Of a stretch of 64,000 nucleotides of DNA, positions 27,064 to 35,391 are shown one piece after another. Where the stretch lies: positions 186,001 through 250,000 of IMG/VR virus record IMGVR_UViG_3300038463_000730. One strand, written 5' to 3'. Within the stretch, counting starts at the first letter, position 1. Each line of letters starts with the position of its first letter. The DNA comes from a virus. Position numbers and translations under genes: made by a program. Below the pieces are notes generated by a model. The model worked only from the letters and a program-made list of their open reading frames with translations. It was not told where the DNA came from and made no database searches.

Positions 27064-27879
27064 TTATTCTTCGTTATCGGCATACTCAGGGAAAGCTTTT
27101 TCATATTCCTCAAAAGTAGGCTGTAGATTTTGCTCTTTCCACTTCTTATGAGCATCAGCAAGCACTTGCTCAGGTGAATTGGAGTTCATAATCCGTTGGT
27201 ATTCCAGGTACCCTGGAGTGTCTGGTCTATTTTGTGTTCTTTCTTTGTATGTACGCTGACGTCGCTCTTCACCTTTGTCGAAATTATCACGTACTTGAGC
27301 TGGCATGGTCGGATTGAGACCAGGACCGTAGGGCCAAGTCAACATCACTGCCGGATCCGATATGATAGATTTTGCAGCCTTCCATAACTGATCACATGCC
27401 AACTGAATTGTCTTGTCTACCGTATCGGCTTCGGTTGGCGTTATCTTTTTGTTCTCGTGAATCTCAAGACGAACATCATTCAGCTTCATAATGATGTTGT
27501 AACTAGTTCGAGCAGCCTCTCTTAGAGAGATATGATCAACCTTGGCTACCAATTTTGCGAATAACTTCTCGGTCTCACGCAGCTGCGGAGCACTCCGAAG
27601 CAAAGAGTTGAACTGTTTCTTATCTTGCTTATTCTCTTCAGGTGTCGGACCACGATGAACATACTTAGTCTGTTCAATACTAGATAGACGCTTCAATCCA
27701 GCTTCAAACGTGCCGAAAATCTTCGCAATCCGATCACGGTAGAACCGTACTCGCCCGGCATCGATCACAACGCCAAAAGAAGCATCTTCGCCTGGTCCAA
27801 CCCAACTAGGTTTACCTTTTGGCAAAGCCGCATACTTTTTAGCTAATTGGTTAGCTCGTGCAGAGAGCTTCTGGCTCAT
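27064..27879 (-). CDS. Hypothetical helical virion-type protein
   Basis: 271 aa. Basic N-terminus (SQKLSARANQLAKKYAALPKGK), helical middle with regular heptad-like spacing and a polar Gln/Arg/Lys C-terminus (TYKERTQNRPDTPGYLEYQR). No recognised motif. It ends 16 nt before the next gene. Confidence 0.55.
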   Translation of the reverse strand: MSQKLSARANQLAKKYAALPKGKPSWVGPGEDASFGVVIDAGRVRFYRDRIAKIFGTFEAGLKRLSSIEQTKYVHRGPTPEENKQDKKQFNSLLRSAPQLRETEKLFAKLVAKVDHISLREAARTSYNIIMKLNDVRLEIHENKKITPTEADTVDKTIQLACDQLWKAAKSIISDPAVMLTWPYGPGLNPTMPAQVRDNFDKGEERRQRTYKERTQNRPDTPGYLEYQRIMNSNSPEQVLADAHKKWKEQNLQPTFEEYEKAFPEYADNEE

Positions 27880-27894
27880 CGTTCACCAGCCTCA

Positions 27895-29529
27895 TTAGAA
27901 GAAAATCTTGCTGGTATTGAAGATCGCACCTTCGTACGACTCTTCCATGCCCTTGCGATACATGGGCTGACAATCACCATTTTTGTCCTGATAGACCTTG
28001 TGGGTCGGTAGACCGGTGTGTCCACAGATTGGGAATTTGCTGTGTGCATTACGAACGATACGAGGGCACTGTGTCTCTGGCTGCACTGGTCCGGCAGTCT
28101 TAGAAAGACCCGCTAAATAGGCAATCATCGCTGTCTCGTGCGCTTTCGCATCCATCTGAGAAAGAATGTTCAATGCGTCTTCTGCTTTCACAAAATTACG
28201 CTCGGTCATCGCCTGACGAACAACTTCAATCAACTCGGAAGGCTTCGATCCATAGAGAGGAGACGTTGCTGCCGATGCTCGGAAGTCAAAAGCCTCTTTC
28301 TTCATGAACTCTTCGATGTTTGCTCGGTTCAACGGGCGCACCGAGCCATTACAGATGAACATTTCTGCCATCGGGCTCGACGCAGTCATGCTAACCGGTA
28401 CGTGAAACGCTGTTTTGCCAAGATTTACTGCGTACGTAACAGCAGTTTCGGTGCAATCAGCAACGGCAACCTGGAAATTGCGATATCCGCAGTCCATCAA
28501 CTCGCCTTCAACCGATTTACGACCTGTAATTACCTTGCGCTCACCGAATTTGAAGTTTGCGCGACCGCCCGGTGTATCAAACTTGTCTGCAAGTGTCGTG
28601 AGACGCTCATCTTTGAACTGATGAAGCTGAACATCACGCTCGGCGGCTGCTTCTACCTTGATTCCAGTGATTCCGTTGGCAAAATAGCCTGTTTCGCTGC
28701 GATCTTCTTTGGTCGCGGCTGTCTTCATACGAGTAATAGCCAGCTCGATCGAGCTGACACCCGCACTACCACGACGAATACGATCAATTACGGCTAAAAG
28801 ATCGACCGCGCGAACTTTAATCTGGTTACCAGCGTACAAATTGAGGTAACTCTTGATGTTGTTTGCGTTCAATTCTTCTGAACCACGGTTGCTAATGAAG
28901 CAATTTGCATCCAAGGCCGTTCCGCTAACTATTTCGACCGGAACATAGACGCTAGTAGCGCCTTTTGGCGTCTCGAAAGCAGCATGAACAATAATCGCCG
29001 CTTCATTTCCATCGGCAACCGCAGTACGACAGTCAATGCCGCAGTTATGAAACGCTGCCGAGACCTTACGGACAGCATCTATGCCAGCCTTTGGTGAATA
29101 GGAACGAAGCGGAACGCTCGGGTCAAGCGCACTCGCAAGCGCGTTGGCCATGACCGGGTCCACCACACGCGCGTAATCGGCTTGTAACGAACCATCTGGG
29201 TCACGTTTGTAAACCGGAACGTCGTTAGCGTACGTCGCTCCCTTACGCAATTCTTTATGACCAATCTCTTCTGCGAAGAGTTCAGTAAATCGAGTGTTTC
29301 GACTATAAAGACTTTGGTAGATTTTCTTCAATTCCGCCCTGGTAATGAACGCTTGTCGATCAGACATGCGTGACAATACACCGGCAACTTGACGAATCGT
29401 TGGGTCATCAGGAAAATCGTTCAATGCCCTCCGGACTCTCGTCGCCAATAGAGGGAGCGCCATTTTCTCGTTGTCATCCAAGAAGTTAGCGACTGAGGAA
29501 GCAAGTTTCGTTATGTTAGTAAAGGACAT
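27895..29529 (-). CDS. Probable virion protein with internal domain duplication
   Basis: 544 aa. Two segments, residues ~162-229 and ~346-410, share a pattern: CG...AVAD..E.A.......G.T...VPV, then FI.N.....LN..NI. Examples are CGIDCRTAVADGNEAA/LNANNIKSYL and CGYRNFQVAVADCTETA/LNRANIEEFM. This points to two copies of one domain joined by a helical linker (~235-345). The N-terminal ~100 residues are helical. The C-terminus has Cys-bearing segments (CPRIVRNAHSKFPICG). No enzyme residue was recognised, and a structural role is inferred from size, duplication and context. Confidence 0.65.
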   Translation of the reverse strand: MSFTNITKLASSVANFLDDNEKMALPLLATRVRRALNDFPDDPTIRQVAGVLSRMSDRQAFITRAELKKIYQSLYSRNTRFTELFAEEIGHKELRKGATYANDVPVYKRDPDGSLQADYARVVDPVMANALASALDPSVPLRSYSPKAGIDAVRKVSAAFHNCGIDCRTAVADGNEAAIIVHAAFETPKGATSVYVPVEIVSGTALDANCFISNRGSEELNANNIKSYLNLYAGNQIKVRAVDLLAVIDRIRRGSAGVSSIELAITRMKTAATKEDRSETGYFANGITGIKVEAAAERDVQLHQFKDERLTTLADKFDTPGGRANFKFGERKVITGRKSVEGELMDCGYRNFQVAVADCTETAVTYAVNLGKTAFHVPVSMTASSPMAEMFICNGSVRPLNRANIEEFMKKEAFDFRASAATSPLYGSKPSELIEVVRQAMTERNFVKAEDALNILSQMDAKAHETAMIAYLAGLSKTAGPVQPETQCPRIVRNAHSKFPICGHTGLPTHKVYQDKNGDCQPMYRKGMEESYEGAIFNTSKIFF

Positions 29530-29552
29530 TTCTCACCTTGTGAAATACCGAA

Positions 29553-30026
29553 TTATGCTAATCCGTTGCCAAGTTCTGGGTGTTTTTGAATGATTTCGGC
29601 CTTTGTGACCGCATCTAGACCATTCAAAAGGGCCGCGACTAGCTCTGGGTTCTTTGCCAACCTATTCGGCAAGTAGCTTTGAACAACAGGTAACTCGGAC
29701 TCAGGTAGACCGAGCGTAGAGCTGGCTAACTTTGTTACCCTGGTATCTTTGTAGAAGATGTAAAGGTCTGTGCCACTCTTATTGAGCAATACTTTCCATG
29801 GCACGTTAGCCGATGCAGTCTTCTTCTGCTCTTCATCATACAAAGTAACGATGTATTCCCCGTCCTCTGCACTTTGAATCTGCCAGAGCTGCTCCGGGTC
29901 ACCATCCTTAAAACGAACAACATCAAAAGCCACCTTCTCTAAACGGTGGTGAACGTCCTTCAGTTTGTAGGACTTTTTATCAATGGCGTTTAGAACTGTC
30001 TCGTAATCTACTGAAAACCTATTCAT
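29553..30026 (-). CDS. Hypothetical protein at end of virion block
   Basis: 157 aa from the ATG at 30026, which has GGAG five nt upstream. The middle alternates beta-like segments (EDGEYIVTLYDEEQKKTASANVPWKVLL) and the end is helical (KAEIIQKHPELGNGLA). No domain recognised. The 83 nt between this start and the next gene upstream hold no obvious element. Confidence 0.6.
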   Translation of the reverse strand: MNRFSVDYETVLNAIDKKSYKLKDVHHRLEKVAFDVVRFKDGDPEQLWQIQSAEDGEYIVTLYDEEQKKTASANVPWKVLLNKSGTDLYIFYKDTRVTKLASSTLGLPESELPVVQSYLPNRLAKNPELVAALLNGLDAVTKAEIIQKHPELGNGLA

Positions 30027-30109
30027 ATCATCTCCGAGGTCGCAAAGCGCTTTACCTACCATTAAATATGCGATTAGTAGTAAAGATATGCAAAAATTAG
30101 TATCCTGAC

Positions 30110-30571
30110 CTAGTATTCCTCGTCTCGAAGCTCCGAGATCTTACGTAGTATCTCTCGAATCTCTTTGTCGTTCTCTATGATCTTCTTCATCTTCTTACGG
30201 GCGCCACCATAGATCTTCTTCCCGTTTTTGTAATCTACATTACCATTCAAACTCTTCGTAATGCTAGATTGGTTCACATTCAGGAGCTTAGCAATCTCCA
30301 TCTGCGTGTACCCATCCGCATACAAACGAATGACCTCGCGTTGGCGTTCAGTCAACAGTTCGTCTACGATCCGCCAGAAATTGCGCTTTAACTCATCCTC
30401 TAGTTCGAGTATATCTTCATTATACGCGAACGGGTTGAGACGCTTCTGGATCGACTCCTCGTTAGAGAAGGATTCCATCATCTCGCTTGAGCACGATGTC
30501 TCAAGAAGAATGTGTTGGTAGAAGTCAGACCTATTCTTTCGCTTTTCGATATACTGATCTTTTGGTTTCAT
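30110..30571 (-). CDS. Sigma-70 region-4-like HTH protein
   Basis: 153 aa. Residues ~72-110 contain LTERQREVIRLYADGYTQMEIA and LLNVNQSSITKSLNG, the classic sigma region 4 / LuxR-type helix-turn-helix (E-x-x-I-L-x-x-G-x-S-x-x-E-I-A style). The rest is a charged helix, with a Lys-rich tail after the HTH. Region 4 normally contacts the -35 element or RNA polymerase beta flap. Alone it may be a phage sigma-like factor or anti-host regulator. GATATATAATTGGTTA precedes the ATG with no Shine-Dalgarno sequence, so its own transcript may be leaderless. Confidence 0.75.
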   Translation of the reverse strand: MKPKDQYIEKRKNRSDFYQHILLETSCSSEMMESFSNEESIQKRLNPFAYNEDILELEDELKRNFWRIVDELLTERQREVIRLYADGYTQMEIAKLLNVNQSSITKSLNGNVDYKNGKKIYGGARKKMKKIIENDKEIREILRKISELRDEEY

Positions 30572-30579
30572 TAACCAAT

Positions 30580-30587
30580 TATATATC
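30580..30587 (-). promoter_or_regulatory. GATATATA promoter candidate before sigma-like gene
   Basis: GATATATA ends 8 nt before the ATG at 30571, preceded by TATAATC. Leaderless-type geometry; no ribosome site between. Confidence 0.5.
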
Positions 30588-30589
30588 GA

Positions 30590-31348
30590 TTATAGTGCGA
30601 TCAGATCCTTGTAGCTCAAGTTTTTGTTGTCGAGGATAAACTCGTCAAGATCTTTGTATCCAACCGGAACGGATCGAGGCATCAGATTGGCATACGAGCT
30701 ATACTTCTCTATAGCTTTTTCCGTACCTTTTCGGCCCGGATCGTCGTTGTCGAACATCAAGTAGATGTTGTTCGTATATCGCTTGATCAACGCGAGGTGC
30801 TCAGCGCTAAGCGTATGTGATCCGACACAGACGATGTTGTCGATCCCTACGTCGCTGGCCTGCATCGTATCGAACTGGCCCTCCACGACAAAACAACAGT
30901 CATGACGGAGGATACTTGCCTTGGCCTCGTACAGGCCGAATACGTGCAGCCCCTTCTCGAAGGACGTATTCTTGTACTTCGAGATCTCACGCTCTTTTTG
31001 GTCTTCACTAGAAAGTAAAGTCCGCCCGACAATCGCGACGATGTCTCCGTAAACATCGCGATACGGCATGATCAAATTATGATTCTCGAACGTATTGACC
31101 ATCACCCATTGATAAAGGCCAAAATTCGTAAGCTTGCCATAGCGAACCTTTGCGGCAACGAGCTTATCTTCACTGACCAGAGCAAGCAGTGAGCCGAGCT
31201 TTTCACTATCAGGAAAATAGCCGAATCCCCATTTCTTCTGGGCCGCATCCGAAAGCCGTGAGTCAAGGTACCGTTTAACTTCCCGCGCGACAGGGTCTTC
31301 TCTAAGGAGAGTACTGCATCCGGCGATAATGGCATCAAACTCTTGCAT
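30590..31348 (-). CDS. DnaG-type primase, catalytic (Toprim) half
   Basis: 252 aa. The RNA-polymerase domain reads PYRDVYGDIVAIVGRTL, KYKNTS...KGLHVFGLYEAK, then the Toprim core FVVEGQFDTMQASDVG, MFDNDDPGRKGTEKA and the terminal YKDLDEFIL. These are the DnaG signatures for primer synthesis. The CHC2 zinc finger that normally precedes this in one polypeptide is missing here and occurs as a separate gene at 52913, so the primase appears split. The start is ATG 31348, overlapping the upstream gene by 14 nt. The C-terminal helicase-interaction domain of DnaG is also absent. Confidence 0.85.
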   Translation of the reverse strand: MQEFDAIIAGCSTLLREDPVAREVKRYLDSRLSDAAQKKWGFGYFPDSEKLGSLLALVSEDKLVAAKVRYGKLTNFGLYQWVMVNTFENHNLIMPYRDVYGDIVAIVGRTLLSSEDQKEREISKYKNTSFEKGLHVFGLYEAKASILRHDCCFVVEGQFDTMQASDVGIDNIVCVGSHTLSAEHLALIKRYTNNIYLMFDNDDPGRKGTEKAIEKYSSYANLMPRSVPVGYKDLDEFILDNKNLSYKDLIAL

Positions 31349-31940
31349 CAAATGTGCTCGGGCTCTGAATAAAGGTTCCTAGTTTAGTAAACGGAAATAG
31401 CGCCGTGACTTTTACCGCCCATTTATTCGGGTCGATGGTCCATCGTTTAGAAACGTCATTCGTCCTAACCCAGCCCGCAAGCGCAACAAGTTTAGGCGTT
31501 CTTCTCTGATTCTCATCGGCAACAGTGAATGCCGCGACGTAAAACGCACGATCATGTAGTTCACGTGGCGGGATGACAAGATTGAGAGACGGTATTTTAG
31601 CGAGAGAATTCGTGTGCGTAGTTTTAACATCCACGAGTAACGCTGTCCCATCTCCCAAAGTAAGAGTGTCATCCTCACCGTCGTCACCCTTCCCGGTTTT
31701 CACGTACGTATCGTACTTCCGATCCTTCAGAGTCCGAAGCTTGTCGTACGTTTCCTTCGTATCCCCGTAATGCCAGACGTACCACGCAACCTCTCCGAAC
31801 AATCCAGTGTACTGGAAATCAAGTCTCGACGCTTTAGCCAGATCGCTCTTTTTAAGATTCGAGAATCCCCCGAGGTCGTCCCTCGGAGCCATCTCCGCAA
31901 CAAAAGCTTTCATCTCATCTGTTACGTTGATTATCTTCAT
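31335..31940 (-). CDS. PD-(D/E)XK-like nuclease candidate
   Basis: 201 aa. A plausible restriction-type nuclease core: GEVAWYVWHYGD (possible Glu), then GTALLVDVKTTHT supplying the D...(D)xK element, within an alpha/beta setting. It belongs to a replication-recombination block, so a DNA end- or junction-processing role is reasonable. The fold call rests on the motif only; activity is unproven. It overlaps the primase start by 14 nt and the GIY-YIG gene by 26 nt. Confidence 0.6.
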   Translation of the reverse strand: MKIINVTDEMKAFVAEMAPRDDLGGFSNLKKSDLAKASRLDFQYTGLFGEVAWYVWHYGDTKETYDKLRTLKDRKYDTYVKTGKGDDGEDDTLTLGDGTALLVDVKTTHTNSLAKIPSLNLVIPPRELHDRAFYVAAFTVADENQRRTPKLVALAGWVRTNDVSKRWTIDPNKWAVKVTALFPFTKLGTFIQSPSTFDARV

Positions 31941-32526
31941 CTCGTTTCCTCTGTTCTCGTATAATAGCTGCCTGGCGCATTCTATCTATTGTTTCAGGTG
32001 AATGTTTCTTGCCAAACCTCGGGCTTTGTTCTTTTGGTAAGCCTTTATTCCACGCCGGTTTATTTGTATGCTTCCCTTTTCTGGTTGATGGCTTACCGGC
32101 TTTAGCAATGGACATCTGTGCTATCGACTCTGTAGAATGCTTCTTACCTTTCATTGGATGAGGCATTCCTTGCGCGTACAAGGCCTTACGAGTTTTTGAA
32201 ATCTTTCCTTTTGTTTCTTCGGCCATTATACAATGACCATCTCCACCTGGCTCAATATTATATCCGAATTTCCTATCAGAAGATTTGAATTGCGCAATCA
32301 ACTGTATTTCGGCCGAGTCAATGTCCAACTGCGTTGGATACGATGATATCGTTTCAAATATAAAATTTGAAATCCCATTTTTTCGCATGGAATTGTAAAG
32401 CGGATGCACCTTACCATGTCGAGCATGGTATTTATGCTCGGGCCACCGCTGCTTCGGTGAAACCGTTTGTCCTATATAAACTTTGTTATTTACAAGGTTA
32501 GTAATTTTGTATAACCAGAATTCCAT
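31915..32526 (-). CDS. GIY-YIG homing-type endonuclease (second)
   Basis: 203 aa. GIY-YIG domain at the N-terminus (WLYKITN, KVYIGQT, RWPEHKYHARHG, AEIQLIAQF) followed by NUMOD3-like repeats (MKGKKHSTESIAQMSIAKAG, FGKKHSPETIDRMRQAA). Start and stop overlap neighbours (TAATG with the zinc-ribbon gene, 26 nt with the nuclease candidate), as in a precisely intercalated mobile gene. It is clearly related in layout to the gene at 1594. Confidence 0.85.
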   Translation of the reverse strand: MEFWLYKITNLVNNKVYIGQTVSPKQRWPEHKYHARHGKVHPLYNSMRKNGISNFIFETISSYPTQLDIDSAEIQLIAQFKSSDRKFGYNIEPGGDGHCIMAEETKGKISKTRKALYAQGMPHPMKGKKHSTESIAQMSIAKAGKPSTRKGKHTNKPAWNKGLPKEQSPRFGKKHSPETIDRMRQAAIIREQRKRDEDNQRNR

Positions 32527-32861
32527 TACGGTTGAAATTTGTTTTTCATAGCGCTCTTAAACATCATCGCGAAATGCTTGTTGACGTTCAATACAGTATG
32601 ACAGCGCGCACATGTCAGCTCGTCACCTTCAATCAACGGAGTATTTTCCGTTTTACACTTCGCGCATTTCACCGCGTAAGGTGTTCTGGTCTTGATATTG
32701 GTCATGACCTGACCCATCGATTTCATCTGGCGTTTCGCGAACTCGGTAATGGTCGTGATTGGCCTGTTACACTCGCCGCAAAGCACTTCGTTCGTGATCA
32801 CATCAAGAGCCGGGGTTTGCTCCTTCATACACCCCTTATTGTTACACCATGTTCTAAACAT
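32526..32861 (-). CDS. Double zinc-ribbon protein, unknown
   Basis: 111 aa with two Cys quartets: C6/C11 with C28/C31 and C66/C69 with C84/C87 (WCNNKGC...LCGEC; KCAKC...TCARC). Between them lies a helical stretch. Two zinc ribbons are common in proteins that contact RNA polymerase or DNA. I cannot assign a family. It lies just downstream of dnaJ, coupled by adjacency (stop at 32862, ATG at 32861). Confidence 0.65.
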   Translation of the reverse strand: MFRTWCNNKGCMKEQTPALDVITNEVLCGECNRPITTITEFAKRQMKSMGQVMTNIKTRTPYAVKCAKCKTENTPLIEGDELTCARCHTVLNVNKHFAMMFKSAMKNKFQP

Positions 32862-33905
32862 TTATTTCTCCTCTTTCAATACTTCAATGACTTTCGTTAG
32901 ATCGGATGGATACTGTACAGACAATTGTACTCGATGATTTCCATTCTTCGACCGGATACCACATCCCGGAACCACAATTTCATCCAAATGTTTCGACCGT
33001 GGCTTAACTTCTACTTCTTTATCCCCATAGACTGTCGGAACTTTTAACGTTCCACCTTGCAACATGTCCAGCAGCCCAATCCCGAGTTTAGATACGACAT
33101 CCACGCCTTCCAAATGCATATCCGGGTCCGGCGTTACACTGATCTGCATGACAGCATCCAAATACTGTGGCTTGTTGAACAACAAACAGAAGTTTCCCAT
33201 TCCCGGTAGCCGTAACGACACGCCGTTTGAAACTCCCGCTGGAATATTCACCTTACAAGTCCTCATAACCCCGAATGTACCGGTGCCATGACACGAATTG
33301 CACATAACTTTATCTTTCGTGATGCCGTAACATTTCGTGCAGATACGCGAATGCGAAACTTTACCGGTCGCCGTGACGCCCGAATCAATACGCCCCTTGC
33401 CACCGCACCCCCCACATGGCGGCTTATCAACTTGCGTTCCGCCTTTTCCAGCACATGCATTGCATGACTCCTGGCGCTCGTAACTTACAACACGATCCGT
33501 TCCACGGACCGACTCTGCAAACGAAACGGTCTGATTAATGATAATTTGCGGAACTTGATTTACAAACGGCTTTCCGAACGGAGAGTTCTGAAAATTGAAA
33601 AACTCATGGTTTGAGAAGAATTCCTTGAACAGATCGTTCATATCCTGTGCATTAGAAGGATCGACCTTACGAGTATATTGACCAGGAGGCTGATTCGTTC
33701 CACCGAATGGGGTTGGATGAGTCGGATGATAGTTTGTAAGATACGAGTGAGCAACATTGATCTGTTTGAACCGATCTTCTGCTCCCGGCTCTTTGTTGAT
33801 ATCAGGATGATACTTCTTAGTCAGCTCACGATACCGTTTCTTGATCTCATCTTCTGTAGCTGACGGATCAATACCCAGAATCTTGCATGCTTCTTGCCGG
33901 TTCAT
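32862..33905 (-). CDS. dnaJ: DnaJ (Hsp40) co-chaperone
   Basis: 347 aa. J-domain with the HPD tripeptide (residues 33-35, in KKYHPDINKEPG), a Gly/Pro/Phe linker and a zinc-binding region with four CxxCxGxG-type repeats (CNACAGKGG, CGGCGGKGR, CTKCYGITK, CNSCHGTG). The client-binding C-terminal domain follows, ending in DLTKVIEVLKEEK. It stimulates Hsp70 ATPase and may recruit host DnaK for virion or replication assembly. A normal type I length and domain order. Its stop is 4 nt from the next ATG and its start overlaps the RuvC-like gene by 4 nt. Confidence 0.93.
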   Translation of the reverse strand: MNRQEACKILGIDPSATEDEIKKRYRELTKKYHPDINKEPGAEDRFKQINVAHSYLTNYHPTHPTPFGGTNQPPGQYTRKVDPSNAQDMNDLFKEFFSNHEFFNFQNSPFGKPFVNQVPQIIINQTVSFAESVRGTDRVVSYERQESCNACAGKGGTQVDKPPCGGCGGKGRIDSGVTATGKVSHSRICTKCYGITKDKVMCNSCHGTGTFGVMRTCKVNIPAGVSNGVSLRLPGMGNFCLLFNKPQYLDAVMQISVTPDPDMHLEGVDVVSKLGIGLLDMLQGGTLKVPTVYGDKEVEVKPRSKHLDEIVVPGCGIRSKNGNHRVQLSVQYPSDLTKVIEVLKEEK

Positions 33906-34474
33906 TTCTTCTTCTTAGCTTTCTTGACCTTCAAAATCGGTCTCGCTCCAAGATGATATGCCAGCGCAACCGCGATACCATCGGCAATATCGTAGCTTTC
34001 TACCATCACCTCATTGGTCTTGGTTCGCTTATTGAATTTGTACTGCCATGGGAAAGTAATCCCCAAGTGATGCTCGACGACAGACGGAATGTCTTCCTTT
34101 TTGGGGCGGTCTTTCCCAACTCGAATCTTAGAACGAATACTGTTCACATTCAACAGACTAGGTTCGACATGGCGATGATCACTACAAACCATTCCAACAA
34201 AACGATTGTAGATGGCTAGCTTAATGATCGTTTTGGCACCAGACTGACCCTGCATGAATTGTACGATATCTTCGATCGCAACTACATTGGGCTGATAACT
34301 ATCGAGTAATATCTGGATATCTGTTCGTACCTGACCGAGACTAGAGAAAATAGTCGTGTCCTTCGGAGGCTTAATATACCCGCATTTGACCAGCGTAGGT
34401 GGCGTAGTAACGGTATCGAGCACGCTCCACCCAATTGTCGTGCTAGAAACATCTAATCCAAGGATCGTGACCAT
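33902..34474 (-). CDS. RuvC-like Holliday junction resolvase (RNase H fold)
   Basis: 190 aa from the ATG at 34474. The first strand ILGLDVSSTTIGW carries Asp8; E68/D69 lie in VVAIEDIV and the final acidic motif is D162/D165 in YDIADGIAVALAYH, the RuvC arrangement. It would resolve recombination or replication junctions before packaging. A Lys-rich tail ends the protein. It is transcribed from an apparent leaderless promoter directly after a terminator, so it begins its own unit. ATG candidates further upstream would cross that terminator and are rejected. Confidence 0.85.
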   Translation of the reverse strand: MVTILGLDVSSTTIGWSVLDTVTTPPTLVKCGYIKPPKDTTIFSSLGQVRTDIQILLDSYQPNVVAIEDIVQFMQGQSGAKTIIKLAIYNRFVGMVCSDHRHVEPSLLNVNSIRSKIRVGKDRPKKEDIPSVVEHHLGITFPWQYKFNKRTKTNEVMVESYDIADGIAVALAYHLGARPILKVKKAKKKK

Positions 34475-34481
34475 ACATAGC

Positions 34482-34489
34482 AATATATC
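34482..34489 (-). promoter_or_regulatory. GATATATT promoter candidate before RuvC-like gene
   Basis: GATATATT ends 7 nt before the ATG at 34474 and lies directly downstream of the terminator at 34496-34523. No Shine-Dalgarno sequence. This is the clearest terminator-promoter junction in the window. Confidence 0.55.
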
Positions 34490-34495
34490 AAAGAA

Positions 34496-34523
34496 AAAGC
34501 CCCGGAATTGCTTCCGGGGCTTT
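34496..34523 (-). terminator. Rho-independent terminator after ssDNA-binding protein gene
   Basis: Perfect 12-bp arms (AAAGCCCCGGAA / TTCCGGGGCTTT on the minus strand) with a 4-nt loop, followed by TTTTTC. It lies past the stop of the gp32-like gene, on the coding strand of the minus genes. Confidence 0.85.
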
Positions 34524-34544
34524 ATCATTTCCTATCAGGCTTGA

Positions 34545-35261
34545 TTAGGTCGTTGCCGGGAACTTCGGAAACTCCAAGTCCGGATCGTCCTCTTCGTCAG
34601 CCACGTTGCTCTGAACCGCGCGAGACGCTGCCGGAGCCGCTGTCCGCGTTGCCGCTACAGGTGCAGGTGCATTCGGGCGCGCAGGAGTTCCGTTGAGGAT
34701 CTTATCCAAACGGTCCTGGACCTTCTCAGGGGTCGGAGGAACGCAACGCTTACGAAGGTCATCCGTATCGATCGTGTCACGGATCTGAACATCGTTAGCG
34801 CTCAGCGGTTTCGGAAGCTTCGGAGTCACGTGGTAGTAGTTCGTCGCTCCACCGTTCGGATCAACTTGGATGTTGATATCGTACTTGATCGGCTCGCCCC
34901 ACTCGTCGTCTTTCGTCAATTCCTGAATCGCCTTGAACACCGCGATTCCGACGTCGAGAATCTTGTACGACTGAGTCTTACGATCAATCGCGCCCAAGAG
35001 CCAACGACGCTTCGGCTTGTCACCGAGATCACACAACGGACAGGTAAAGCCCGGTCCCTTGCCCGCACACATCACACGCTGCCCAAACCCCGGATCACCC
35101 TCTTTCTTGTAACGGTGAACCGTGTACTGGTTCGGGGCTGTCACGATGCGAACAATGTTCGGCCCCTTATCCAATCGAAGGAACGTGTCCTTGTTATTGT
35201 CACGACTCGGCATAATGTCGGTCTGAACTTCACCCCAAGCTACTTCGCCATATTTCTGCAT
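34545..35261 (-). CDS. Single-stranded DNA-binding protein, gp32-like
   Basis: 238 aa. A zinc-knuckle-like VMCAGKGPGFTCPLCDLG region, an OB-type core (LDVGIAVFKAIQEL) and the motif VDPNGGATNYYHVTPKLPKPLS fit phage gp32-type SSBs. The acidic C-tail (DEEDDPDLEFPKF) is the usual protein-interaction tip. It coats ssDNA in replication and recombination. GGAG precedes the ATG at 35261; a TTG just upstream belongs to the ribosome site and is not a start. A strong terminator follows. Confidence 0.82.
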   Translation of the reverse strand: MQKYGEVAWGEVQTDIMPSRDNNKDTFLRLDKGPNIVRIVTAPNQYTVHRYKKEGDPGFGQRVMCAGKGPGFTCPLCDLGDKPKRRWLLGAIDRKTQSYKILDVGIAVFKAIQELTKDDEWGEPIKYDINIQVDPNGGATNYYHVTPKLPKPLSANDVQIRDTIDTDDLRKRCVPPTPEKVQDRLDKILNGTPARPNAPAPVAATRTAAPAASRAVQSNVADEEDDPDLEFPKFPATT

Positions 35262-35391
35262 TTCAATCTCCAAATGATCATATTAGATCGTTGCTGTTTT
35301 GTTTCTATTGATTGTTAAGATAAGTGTCTTACTATTCTTGCGATACAGGTCTTACTTCTTGACTAAGCTGCGATAAAAACTCATATATGTC

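Noticed and set aside
35259-35273. TTG starts just before the ATG of several genes (also near 37621 and 55453)
   Set aside because: The TTG is part of the TTGGAG ribosome-binding sequence or has no site of its own, so the next ATG is the better start.
35274-35391. Possible -35/-10 promoter on the plus strand (TTGACT...TATATG)
   Set aside because: Spacing is 19 nt and no plus-strand gene follows; likely chance in AT-rich leader.
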